From Phaeotremella fagi (lineage: Eukaryota > Basidiomycota > Tremellomycetes > Tremellales > Phaeotremellaceae), in contig BCHU01000012.1 in assembly GCA_001599715.1 (NCBI GenBank), forward strand, positions 1 through 64,000: a DNA stretch of 64,000 bases, read 5' to 3'. Position 1 is the stretch's first letter; each line of letters begins with the position of its first letter. The position numbers and the translations under genes are program-made. Shown in pieces: positions 10,889-23,038 of this stretch. The notes under the pieces are model-generated. The model ran no database searches. It was not told where the DNA came from and was given only the letters and a program-made list of their open reading frames with translations.

Positions 10889-12478
10889 ATGGAACTCACT
10901 GAAATCGACCGTAAACCATCCATCGAAGCCATCGAGAACGCTGAAAAGGACGACAAAGTCGGAGTCGACCTTCTCGGCCCTCCTACCTACACTCATGAAG
11001 AGGAGCAAGCAGTGAAACGTAAAATGGACTTGGTGATGCTCCCTATCTTGTCGTTCATGAACCTCTGTTCTTACTTGGATAAAGCAAACATAGGTAGGGG
11101 TTGATCTGAATCCAATCTGACTTTAGGAAACGCCAACACCGCTGGACTTTCTACCGACCTTGGCCTTTCGACGTCCCAATATAATCTACTGCTTACCGTG
11201 TTCTATGTCGTCTACACCTTGATGCAATGGGAGTTTATACTCTTAAAATACATCCCCGCTAGATGGTTCATGGGCACTATCGTCCTTTGCTGGGGATTAG
11301 CATCCTGTCTTCAAGGAGTCACCACCAGTTTTGGAGGAATGATGGCATGTGTAAGTAGCTCATATGACCCCGCTGAAGTCAGCGAGTTGTTATCGCTGCT
11401 TTAGAAGCTGGCGGTGGACCCGCAGTAGCCTTTTACATCTCACTCCTCTGGCCAAGAAAAGAATTCGGTCTTCGTTGGACAATCTACCAATGCACGTCTT
11501 GTCTAGCAAACGCTTTTGCCGGGTAGGTCAAAATTCAAAATCAAACTAACCCCAGTGCCATGGCGTACGGTCTTGTTCAAGCTCAAACCTCTCTCAAAGC
11601 TTGGCAACTGGTGTACATCGTGGAGTCAGTTCCCACCTTCCTCTCTGCTATACTCCTCTTCATCTTCCTCCCCACCACCGTCGACAGGTGCATCTTTTTG
11701 ACCAAGAGGCAAAACGAGATCGCACTTGAACGTCTTCAACGTGGTACCGCAGTGGAGAAGAAAGGCTATACCTACTCGACGTTCTTCAAAGCTTTCCTCG
11801 ACCCCTGGACATGGCTCATCAGTTTGATCCATTTCTTCGGAGGTGCAGCGTTCAATTCGTGAGTTTGAGTCAAACAGTGCTAACCATAGACTGAGCGTCT
11901 TCCTCACCGTCATCGTCAAAGACATGGGTTACACCTCTATCAACGCCCAAGGTCTAGTCGCCCCCGCTTGGATCTTTGCTTACATCGTTGCTGTTATCGG
12001 TGGATTCTACTCTGATCGTTGGTCTATCCGTGGTTGGTTCATTGTCGGTGGTCAACTGGTAGGAGCAGTCGGCTACCTGGTGATCGCGTTTGCACCATCT
12101 GTTGGAGCCAGATATTTCGCAGTTTACATCACCTGCGCTGGTGTGTACCTCGCTCAACCCATCATGTTCTCGTGGGTTGCGGCTAACGGAGAAACGGACT
12201 CTAAACGTGCTGCAGCTCTAGTACTGTTCCTCGTCATGGGTCAATGTGGTTCCATCCTGGGATCAAACGTCTACACCGACGCTCCAAGATACATCCAAGG
12301 AAACAGTGTCTGCGCAGCAGGTCTCCTTGTTAACGTGTTGTTGTCTATCGGCGGTATCTACTACCTCAAGTGGAGAAACAGAAAAAAGGATGAACAGTTT
12401 GGACCAGCTGATCCTCATGCCATCATTACGCCCATGGAAGATGGTTCACCCCATCCTGCGTGGAGATTTGTGTACTAA
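10889..12478 (+). CDS. MFS permease, anion:cation symporter family (allantoate/nicotinate type)
   Basis: Plasma-membrane transporter for small organic anions. Four introns of 31-33 nt leave 1461 nt (486 aa). After a hydrophilic N-terminus come KMDLVMLPILSFMNLCSYLDKANIGNANTAGL, which is the ACS-family first segment, then YNLLLTVFYVVYTL, LEAGGGPAVAFYISLLWPR and the second half beginning LSVFLTVIVKDMGYTSINAQGL. About twelve membrane segments are visible. The tail ends DPHAIITPMEDGSPHPAWRFVY, close to the 'N/HP.FRY' ending common in this family. The close divergent arrangement with the aldolase suggests co-regulation. The substrate is not determinable; nicotinate, allantoate and related acids are the usual ones. 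Confidence 0.9.
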
Positions 12479-12663
12479 GTCGTTAGAATATATAGTCCTA
12501 TGCATTTGCTGTGCATTACGGAGCCCCGCGTGGAGTAGATGACGTCGCTAAGATCGACAATGTCCCTCACTTTTACTGCGAGTTTACTTTATCTGATAGC
12601 GATCGACAGGAATGAATACGACTTTAACGTCCAATTGATTGATACCCCGTCCACCACATCACC

Positions 12664-15600
12664 ATGGCATCTTTTTGGGCACAGTTCATGGCGTTATGTC
12701 GCAAAAATTGGTTAGTAAAAGTCATCCACGTCTGACATTTAGGATCATTATATGGAGACAACGTTGGATCAATCTTGCAAGATGTTTGCTTTTGCCCGTA
12801 GCGTATGCTGGGTTTATGGCCCAGGCTCAGAACTTCTTCCAAAGCATCAGCAACGTAAGCTTCGATTGGATCAGACGCTGATGACAGCTCGGTCCTGGGG
12901 AGATTGCGGCGTTACCTGCGATATCACAAGATTTGCTAGGTTTACGATTGGTATGGGCACCTCCAGCTTCAGCTTCCACCAACCCAAACATCAGCACGTT
13001 TGTTGACAGTCTAATGAACACCGCCCTTGTCAACGTCACAGGACAGGTACTCAAAGTCGCGAACAACTCCCAGATCGAAGCCAACTGTCCGCAGAACTTG
13101 AACGCATTGAGTAACTGTTTCGCCGCGGTTTTGTTCAACGGGGTGGATCCCACAACGTATACCTTGGTGAGTGGAGGTGTAACATCACTAACCGTAGAAC
13201 TACACGTTTCGAGGGGATTCTGGCTTAACATCTATCAATGTTCAAAATGCTTATGACGACGACGTTGCGACGAGATATCTTCCCTTGCAGTGGGCTATCG
13301 ATAGTGTAGGCCAGGTATTGACTTGAACTGACGTTAGACGTTTATTCAAATGACCACCGGAGTCGTCCCCGTCAAACCGTATCAATGGGAATACACCAAC
13401 GTAACGAACGTCGATGCAGCAGAGGTTAAACGGCTTTGTGAGTAGTGTCTGGGCGATGCTGACTTGTAGCCTACCTCGGCGGTATTCGAGAGTTGATTGT
13501 GCTCGCGCTGTTTTTAGCGTTTCTAGGGATTGCTTACCAAGTGGGTCACCGCCCAACAACACTAACTTTTAGTTGCCCGGAAGCATGGCACAAGAACGAG
13601 CAAGTTTGCTGACATCACATTTGGGGGCCATGGGATGTCGAAAGTCTGCTCGGATACTGTAAGCACGTCTAATACAACTCTAACATCCAGTTCCTGGCAC
13701 CTCAGTCTTACCGCACTTTACCTTCCAGGATGGGTTTTCGTCGGTGTCATATTTCAACACTTCATATGGACAAGGACCAACGCGGGTTTGCTCATCATCT
13801 CGTACATTGTCACCGGGATGAGTCTTGCAAGTTGGACTCAGCTTGTTCAAGTTCCTTTTGGGAGTGCACCCACGCTAGCTGCAATCACTTGTGAGTTTGG
13901 AAATGACGGCGCTGACATTAGCCGCTTTCCTCGCCATCATTCTCTCCCTTGGAGCTATGATCTTACGCAGCAGGTCCACTCAACAAATCGTTCTAAATAT
14001 TCTGTTCCCTCCAATGTTTTTCACCTTCTTCACCAAGGCTATATCGTCGTGGGAGCGCTTCCCTACGTCACCTCAGATTCTCAGAAAAAGTCCTGACGGG
14101 GATGCGCCGATCTTGGCATTGCTGTTGATCACTATCGTGCGTATGGGGTTGAACACCACTGAAACCTAGGTGGATATGATCCTTTTCCCACTCTTGGCGG
14201 TTTGGTTAGAAGACAGGTTGTATGGATATCGAGAACCAGGGGCAAAATCCTGGATCACGACCTTTTGGCGTGGCAAACCAAACACGGCTAGTGGAAAACT
14301 TCCTGAATCGGTTGCTGTCAGATTGAGCAACATCAAAAAGCTTTACAGTACTAAGCGGTTTGGGATCTTTGGCCGAGGTAAACCAGTGGTGGCGATTGAC
14401 GATTTGTCGTTTGATGTGCCGAAAGTAGGTTTCGTAGTTGATTTCGCTAACTTTCAGGGAGAGATCTTTTGCTTGCTTGGAAGGTGAGGTTGTACCGAAC
14501 CAACTGACATCAGGAATGGAGCTGCAAAATCTACCACACTCTCAGCCGTGGCTAGACTAACCAACACATCTGGGGGAACTATCCAATACGGCGTTGATTT
14601 GCACGTTGGAATCGCGTCGCAAAAAGATGTTCTGTGGGATGAACTAACTCCTGAGCAGGTGGGTTCAACGTGGACACCACTGACAACAGCATATTCGCCT
14701 TTGGAGAGAGATTAAATCTACAAACAACCATCACCAGTTCGAAACCGATCTCGAACTTCTCGATCGTTGCGACCTCACACCGAAGCTCGGCTTTCTGGCC
14801 AAAAACCTCAGTGGTGGTCAGAAGCGTAAATTGCAGCTTGCATCGGCGTTGGCTGGGGGGTCGAATTTACTACTGCTTGACGAAATCAGTAGCGGTCTCG
14901 ACCCACTCAGTCGTCGAGCGATATGGAAATTGATCACAGCTAATCGTGGAAGAACTACGATCATACTCACAACACATTGTAAGTCAATAAAAGACCCCAC
15001 TCACACCTAGTTCTGGACGAAGCAGACTATCTTGGTGATCAGGTGGCTATTCTAAAGGCTCCCGGTCGATTACTCGCTCTTGACAATCCGGTCGTGCTGA
15101 AGGACAAACTGGGCAAGGGGTTCACGCTGTCTGTTGGAGCGAAAACAGAGAACCTACTTTTAGAGCTACAAAAGGAATCCCCTGCTGTGACGTCAAGAAC
15201 CACGAAACAGAATCAACTGTATCAAACCGGTACCACCGACATCACCCTTGTTCGAAGGTTGATCACGAGGCTGCAGAACCACCTCGTTCCGTTTCAAATC
15301 AATTCTGCTACCCTGGAAGAAGTCTTCCTCGATCTCAATGCTGATGAAGAGACATCACTCACTTCTTTGCCATACGACACTCCAACTCCTCTCATTGAAT
15401 CCGAAAAGGACATTGAAAATTCCACTCAGTCCACAACAACCGCACTCACACTGTCCCAGGGGAGAACAGGTTACGGACCTTTGACCCATCTTCAAGACGC
15501 GTGGACGATTTTCTTGAAACGCTGGCTGGTTCTTCGTCGTTCTTGGTTATTACCAGTACTGGCAGTGGTAGTCGTATGCTGCGCAGCCGCCATCCCTCTT

Positions 15601-18035
15601 ACCTACATCTCATCTCGAGTTCAGACCTGCACCATACAAAATCGAAACAGGGCTGTAAGATCAATGACATACCCAACCAGTCCATACCCATTGGCCTTCT
15701 CTCCGGTGATCGTTTCCCCCGCATCGTTCTATACACCGATTACGAACAACTTCCCGTTCGCTGCTAGGTTCTTCAACAGTCTTCCAGACAACTCTACCTT
15801 CATGTCGACGTTCAACGACAACCTTGCGAATATTACGTTTGGTGGCGTGTCGCTAGCGGCTGATTTGTCCCAACCATCACTGTTTGCATGGGAGGGCTCA
15901 GGTCTGCTGCTGAAAGGCCTATCAGTGCTCAATCTTCTTACAAACAGTTTATTGGACCAAATCAACCCGTCAATCTCCGCTCCGTTTAGAATCAACATGA
16001 GTTTTCAGTACCTAGCGAGTCCAAGTTTCGCCTCGACAGCAGACGCCATCAAATGGCTGGCATTTTTGTAAGTACTCGACCGTTCACACTAACATCAGTG
16101 GCCTTGGTTTATCCATCTGGCCAGCATTTGCCAATGTTTATCCGACACTAGAAAGAGCATCCAACATTCGAGCCAATCAGTACAGGTAAGTTTCTAGCCC
16201 TACGCCACTGACCTGTAGTAACGGCGCAAGCCCTGCTGCTTTATGGCTGGGTCATTTGCTCCATGAAATTCCAGGAATCTTCATTGTCTCCACTGTTATA
16301 ACGATAATCTTTGGAGTCGCGACGCATCAGTTCAACGGGATCGGTCAATTCTTCGTCTGTTTCGTGTTGTACGGGATTTCATCGACACTGTACTCTTTTT
16401 TCGCTTCGTTGTTCCTCAACTCTGCACTTGCGTCCTGGGCATTGATTGCGGGACTGAATGTTGTTTTGTTTCTGCTGTACATGTGGGTACAAAGCTGATC
16501 AAGCTGACCGCAGTGCTGGATACCTTCTGACACTCACATACGACCTTACCGCAAGTGCTGGCTACCACATCAACATCATCCACTTTACTTTTAGTCTGAT
16601 AAACCCCATACCCAACATGAGTAGGTAATAGCAACGACCCAACTGACCCCAGTTCGTGCGACCATGGTGTCGATAAACCTTTTCGCTCTCCTTTGCGACG
16701 GACTAGGTCATCAAACCCCAAACCCATATTCCGATATTCTTCAATTCGGTGGGCCCATCCTGTACATGGTTTTGCAATCTTTCTTCGCGTTCGGCGTTTT
16801 AGTTTACGTGGACTCTGGGTCACCCATTCCAAAGTGGTTGAGACCGTCACGAAAAACAAAGCCTACGTTCACGGTGGAATCAGCTGGAATGACCGACGTC
16901 ATCTCGGAAAAGGAGCGAATCGAAAAGGGAACCGATGACGCTATCAAGGTAATGAGGTTGTCCAAAAAGTTTGGCGCTTCTCCAAACCTCGCAGTCGATG
17001 ATGTTTCCTTCGGAGTGTCAACAGGGGAGACGTTTGCGTTGATCGGGCCAAATGGGGCTGGAAAAACGACGACCTTGGCCTGTATTCGAGGATTGGAATT
17101 ACCAACCTCTGGCGATGTCTCTGTCGAAGGCAACTCCATTGTCCATCGAAGAAACGCAGCGAGAGCGTTACTCGGTGTTTGTCCGCAATTCAACGCCATC
17201 GATTCCAGCTTAACGGTCAGACAACATCTATGGCTGTTTGGCCGACTTCGAGGTGTGACCTCAGAGGCGCTGAAGACGGATGTTCAAAATTTGCTATCGG
17301 CCGCAGGACTAGCTCATAAAGCTGATACCATGGCGACCAGTTTAAGTGGTGGAAACCAGAGAAAGCTGCTTCTTGCTATTGCCTTGATTGGTGACCGTCC
17401 TGTGGTTTTGATCGACGAGTTCTCGAGTGGTGTCGATCCATTCAGTAAACGTGAAGCGTGGGCAACGGTAGGTTGGTTGATTGCTCGTACTAACTAGTCA
17501 GCTTGCCGCTCTTACCAAAGACCGAGCAGTGGTGATGACAACACACTCGATGGAAGAAGTAGACGCTTTAGCGTCACGAGTTGGGATCATTGCATCGAGA
17601 ATGCTAGGTGAGGCGATTTGAAGACTGAATCTGATTCAAATAGCCGTTGGAACACCAAACTCTCTAAAATCCAGATTCGCCACGTACGAAATACACTTGT
17701 CAGCTGTGTCTGTTCAACGACTGCTCGATTATCTACATCAAAACGGCTTCAGCAACGCTGTGCAGTCTTTAGATACAGTAACTAGAATATCCGTGCCTGG
17801 GATCAAAGAGGATCAACTTGATGACTTGCTGAGAGTGTTGGACAGCGCGAGAGCAGAACTGGGGCTGCAACAAATAGCACTTCACGAGTGAGTTCAAGTA
17901 TGAGAATTAATCACTAACTGCTCCAGGGCATCTACGGAAACTGCGTTCCTATCTATAGTTCGACAACACAACATCAAAGAAGAAGAGGGTCAGCACCGTC
18001 CCAGCAGGAAATCATTCTTGAGTAGAATATTCTGA
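12664..18035 (+). CDS. ABCA-type full-size ABC transporter
   Basis: Lipid or drug exporter of the ABC-A type with the order TMD1-NBD1-TMD2-NBD2, roughly 1.5-1.6 kaa over about 20 very short introns. The N-terminus (MASFWAQFMALCRKNW) is typical of fungal ABCA proteins. A large lumenal loop with N-glycosylation sequons follows the first helix. NBD1 has Walker A GRNGAAKSTT, signature LSGGQKRK and Walker B LLLLDEISSGLDP. NBD2 has the standard Walker A GPNGAGKTTT, signature LSGGNQRK, Walker B VVLIDEFSSGVDP and switch TTHSMEEVD. The NBD1 Walker A has Ala where Gly is usual, so the first site may hydrolyse ATP poorly. The end ...HRPSRKSFLSRIF is followed by TGA. All exons I checked join in frame, so it looks intact. 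Confidence 0.9.
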
Positions 18036-18266
18036 TGATAATCAGTATGTATATTATGTTTGAGTGTACCATACTGTGCTACTACTGCTGGAATCGCAAT
18101 TCGAACGTGCTAGAATGAATACCTGATCACTCCTGAATGCGCACTGATCGCCGAACAAAAGGCGCAAGTGGCCAAAGCTGAATCTGAAACAGAACCCCAA
18201 TTTCATTTCATCAATCACTCAATGTTCTTATCACTTATTGATGGCTGACGTGAGATAACCTCAGCT

Positions 18267-18273
18267 TATAAAG
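18267..18273 (+). promoter_or_regulatory. Probable TATA box of the dynamin-like gene
   Basis: TATAAAG lies 13-19 bp upstream of the assigned ATG. The distance is short for a TATA box, so either the leader is minimal or translation starts at a later ATG. Confidence 0.25.
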
Positions 18274-18285
18274 TCGACTCAAAAC

Positions 18286-20479
18286 ATGAAAGATCTTAAA
18301 CATTCTCTCTCCAGCGATTACAATCAAATGAAAGTAAGTAGTAATCTTTCAGAACACCACCTAACCATTACAGATCAACATGGATCAACCAAAACCCTCA
18401 CTTCAATCAAATCCCACAAAGACCTCCTCGATGTCATCGACACACTTCGTTCAAAGGGAATCAGTCGATTCATAGATTTACCTCAAATCATTGTTTGCGG
18501 GGATCAATCATCTGGTAAAAGCTCAGTCCTTGAAGCTATATCTGGAATGTCATTCCCCACCAAAGACAACCTTTGCACTCGCTTCGCCACCGAGCTCATC
18601 CTTCGACGTGGTCCTAAATCCGAAGTCAAAGTCAGTATTCTTCCTCACCACGAACGGACCGATAGCGAGAAACTCCAATTGAGTAAATTCGCTTTCACCA
18701 AAACAGATCTAGACATTAGTGCCATAGTCGACGAGGCCAAGGCGGCAATGGGGTTGAATGGAAATGGGCACAACTTTAGCAAAGATATCCTTCGTGTCGA
18801 AATTTTTGGTCCAACTCAACCGCATCTTACCATGGTTGATCTTCCTGGTTTGTTCTTAGCCGGCAACAAAGATCAATCGGCCGCAGATTCCACCTTGGTC
18901 AAGTCTCTCGTCTTGGACTACATGAAGAAACCTAGAAGTATCATACTCGCTGTCGTCTCTGCTAAAAGTGATTTCGCGCTTCAACAAGTCACTGAACATA
19001 CTCGGCAAGTCGACGAAAAGGGTGACCGTACTCTTGGTCTTATCACTAAACCAGACACACTTGACAAAGGTTCCGACAGTGAACGCTTCTATGTTGATTT
19101 GGCTCAGAACAAGGACGTCAATTTCCGCCTAGGCTGGCACGTCTTACGCAACAGAGATTACGCTAATCGAAACGTCAATACTCTTGAAAGAGATGAAATG
19201 GAAAAGAAGTTCTTTGCTGAAGGTATCTGGACATCACTTCATCCATCTCAAGTTGGAGTCGCTGCTTTGAGAACTCGATTGAGTAATGTTCTAAGAGATC
19301 AGATCTTGGCTCAATTACCAAGTGTTTTAGAGGACGTTGACATTGGGATGGAAGAGTGTCGACAACGATTGGAAAAACTTGGTGCTTCTCGTGGTTCACT
19401 CATCGAGCAACGTGGATATCTACTCGCCGCCAGTGAGACCTTCACTAATCTGGTCAAATCTGCTGTCAACGGAGAATACACTGAAACTTTCTTCCGATCC
19501 GATCACAACAGAAGATTGCGAGCTATCATTCAAAAGCGCTTGACCAAGTTTGCGGATGACATGCGACTGGAAGGTCATTCCAAAACAATCGTTGAAGAAG
19601 GAGTCTCACGCGACAAGACAATTTCTCGTGCTGATTACATGCGAGAAGTCAAAGATCTCATGGACAAGAGTCGTGGTCGCGAACTTCCTGGTACTTTCAA
19701 CCCAATGGTCGTCTCCGAAATGTTCAGTCAACAGTGTCAACCCTGGAAAGAACGCGCTGAAGGGATTGCTGATCTCGCGTTCTCCGATGCTGAATCGACA
19801 ATCAATTTGATTCTTCTCGATGCTGTCGATGAAGACACAGCGGAAGCTTTGCTCCGAGCTGTAATCGGTCCATCAATGGCGATCATCAAAGCATCTGTTG
19901 AAGCCAAGATTTCTGAACTTTTGCGACCTCATGGTGGTTGTCACCCCATCACCTACAACCACTACCTTACCGATGACATTCAAAAAGCTCATTTCGAAAG
20001 ACAACGAAAGAAACTCGAGAAACTTTTGTCGAAATCTTTTGGGAACATCAACGACGCGACTAATAATTACCCTATCAATCCCAAGTTCCTCCTCGACGCT
20101 CTTGCAAACGAGATCGAACCAGATATGGATCATTACGCGTGTTCACTTGCTATTGACACTATGCAAGCTTACTACAAGGTTGGTCTAATAGTTCGGATAC
20201 AAACTGATTTCTCCTCAGGTCGCACTCAAGAAGTTTGTTGATGACATTAGCGTTCTTGCCATCGAACAATGTCTTCTTCAAAAGTTGGCCACCATATTCA
20301 ATCCGAAAACGGTTTACGATTTAGGAAACGAACTGGTTCAAAAGATCGCTGGTGAGGGTGAAGACGCTGTTACTGAGCGAGCTCGAGCTACCGAGAAACT
20401 CAATGTCTTGCAAAGTGCGAAAGATGAGTTGAGTCAAATGAGAAAGTCTCATTTTGCTAAAAGGGCAAGACGTTGGTGA
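18286..20479 (+). CDS. Dynamin-like (Mx/DRP-type) large GTPase
   Basis: Membrane-remodelling GTPase of the dynamin superfamily, 717 aa, one intron of 40 nt (20179-20218). GTPase motifs: G1 GDQSSGKSS (about residue 70-80), the CTRFATELILRR switch I segment, G3 MVDLPGLF and G4 TKPDTLDKGS. The middle and GED regions follow, and the C-terminus is basic (RKSHFAKRARRW). There is no PH domain, proline-rich tail or transmembrane segment. This resembles the Mx-like class that fungi carry in several accessory copies, not Vps1 or Dnm1. It is nearly intronless next to intron-dense neighbours. A GTAAGT..CAG segment at 18334-18373 cannot be an intron because its removal breaks the frame. The cellular role is unknown. 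Confidence 0.9.
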
Positions 20480-20698
20480 GTCTTTCTTTGACATGACGCT
20501 TGAGCTTATATGGGACAGATCAAACCAGTTGATTGAGAGAGTCTCATGTTGGTGTATGATGATGAGAGTGTTGAATTGTTTATACGATTTGTAACCGAGT
20601 GGAGTGATGGATCGTGTCTCCAGCGAAAAGAGTGCTTTCTAGTGTGTTAAAACTACCCATTGTATTAAACATTCATCAGGGGATTTCTTGTCATCTCT

Positions 20699-22937
20699 CT
20701 ACTCCTCAATCATCCCCCATTGAGCCAAGAACTGGAACATCAGCAATGTCCCAAAATCGTACTCACAGCATTGACATCGAAATTCTCCATAACGTCTGGG
20801 TTTGAAAATTGCACCTGACCATCGTTCACACCTGATCCACCATCAAACGTCGGCAAAAACATTGGAAAGTCGATCGTTGCAGGTTTCCAAGATCGTTGAA
20901 CTTTTTGACCTTCCCCAAGTAGATGGAGATCTTCAGTCTCACCAGGAGTAAGACCAGTTTGAAATCGACCAACTTCGATAGCAGTAACTGCACATTGTCT
21001 CAATCTTTCCACCGTTTGCTGATGTCAGCTGGGATAAATGGTCGGACTTACCAATTCCTCCCTCTTGGTCATTCTGAACAACACCACACCCATTTCTAGC
21101 TCTCCCAGTGCTGTCATTGCAAGTGACGAAGCTGGCGCTCGGATAGCCGCAGCAGACATGCAGACACAAGCGGAGAACAGGTGAAAGAAAAAATGCCATC
21201 GACGATGAATCAACGGCCCATAGAGCGTTACCATGTTCCTGACCAACGCGATAATCCCCCGGCATGCCTCGAGACAGTCGAGATAGGATTGTTTGTGGGG
21301 ACTTTGAAGTGGTTCCCCTGGGTATTCTTTCAATATCCGAACAAACCACCCTCGATGCAGTGCCAGTCGAAGTTCATAAGCGTAAAGCATGATTGTGTTT
21401 CGTTGAATTTCCGTCTTTTGCCTAGCTTTGTCTTTGAGATCAAACAGAGGGGTTGTCGTAGATGGAAGGAGATGTGGAGGGAGGTTGTTTTGAAAATCTT
21501 GCAGGTCCTGATCAATTCTCGTGACCTCTGCGTATGACGATGGGGTGATTTGAATCTGTCGTTTGTTGAATTTGGACCAAATGCGAGTAAGCTTGTAAGC
21601 GTTCCGATGAAAATCGATTCCAGTTCCAGTCGGTATACCACAATCGATTGAGTAATCCGCGATGCATTGTCCCCTTCCCAAGGCTATACTCTGAAGAACG
21701 TCGTACCCATGAATTTCCCAAAACACTGTTCGTCTTTCGTTGACCTCTTCTTCTGTCAGATCCCATATACTCCCATCTCGATGTAGCCCAATCGCCTCCG
21801 CAATAGCCATTCCCATTCGTAGTATTGGCCAAGCTTGATCACCAGCTGAGAGATCTGTACTGCCGTTTTGTAGAAAGGACCCATAGAGGTATAGAGCTTG
21901 GACGTAGGTTAAGCTTGGTGACGTGTCGAGAGCAAGACATTCCCTGGCCGCTGAAAAGTATTGTTGAGCCATTTCACACTGTGGTGCTTCGTTCATATCC
22001 ATCAACATTCCTAGGGCGAGAATAAGGAAAAAGATTGCACATTTTTGAGGTTTCAGAATGGTGTCGTGATAAACATGAGGGTAGAAATCTGTGTCCCAGG
22101 CAGATCGCGTCACCGTAAGTTGAATCCATCCAAATGTCTATCATCAGTTTTGTCTCTAATCAAACTCACCGTGTAATAGAGGTCAGCTAGAGCATCAGCA
22201 GCTTGCGACACCGGACGATATCGACCTATAATGTTGTAAATCTCCTGCTGAGGATCTGATTCTGATGGAGGGGCGAAGACTTCGTTGAAGCGGAAAAGTC
22301 GATTCACAGGAGAGGTGTAACTTTGACTGGGTGTTGCGTTAAAGTGTTTCTGGAGTCAGCGAATTCTAGAGCCTACTCACGGATAGATAGACACTACTCG
22401 CGGCTCCAAAATATCTCGACCTCTGAGGATCCTCTCCATACGTCAAATGAGCGTGACTACTCAGATTTTCCTCTCCTTCTGCGACTGTTGACTGTTCAGC
22501 CGCCGGACCAAACCATGGTTTTTGAAGGAGGTTGTGGGTCGATGATACTTGCTTGAGTGCATCCTCTAAAGAAGCAATTCGACGGTGTAATTCCTGGCGT
22601 CAGATGGAGTTTAGAGACAACATACTTCTGTACTGGCAAGGATTTTGCTACGCGTCAGCCCAAACCAACTTCTGACTCACCCTCGAGAACCATTCGTTAA
22701 CTCGCCATCTGGACAGATACTATTGTAAGCGTTCATCACCACTTGACTCACTCTTTCAATCCCCTCTTGATACAATGAGAACATGGAAACATCAGATCAC
22801 ATTTGATTTTCAAACGACGACATTCGGCACCTGTCATGAGTAGCTATACTGAGTTACTACTCACAAGACAGAGGCTTCTTTACTTTTGGCCTAGAACCTT
22901 CACCTCTGGGTGTATCTACCCCTACCATAGCGGGCAT
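20699..22937 (-). CDS. Zn2Cys6 transcription factor with fungal-specific TF domain
   Basis: Nuclear DNA-binding regulator. The N-terminus carries a binuclear zinc cluster, CAECRRLKIKC followed by CSHC and a sixth Cys in DICP, assembled across several ~32-nt introns. A short heptad-rich segment (LHRRIASLEDALKQV) next to it probably dimerises. The middle region from SRYFGAASSVYLS through HVYHDTILKPQKCAIFFLILALG to VFWEIHGYDVLQSIALGRG is the Fungal_trans (PF04082) domain. A last intron brings in FLAQWGMIEE before the stop. The start ATG gives MPAMVGVDTPRGEG. It is transcribed in the same direction as the adjacent flavoenzyme gene (102 bp away) and may control it or the wider cluster (inference). 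Confidence 0.9.
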
Positions 22938-23038
22938 TTTGTTGAAATCTGAGGTAAATTTGAACAAACAACTTAATTCGCTTGGAACGACTATCCGAGT
23001 GGCGGAGGCAAATTCATCCCACTACAAAATACAAGAAT

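Noticed and set aside
18334..18373. Candidate 40-nt intron (GTAAGT...ACAG) near the start of the dynamin-like gene
   Set aside because: Its removal shifts the frame away from the GTPase domain, whereas the unspliced reading is open and continuous.
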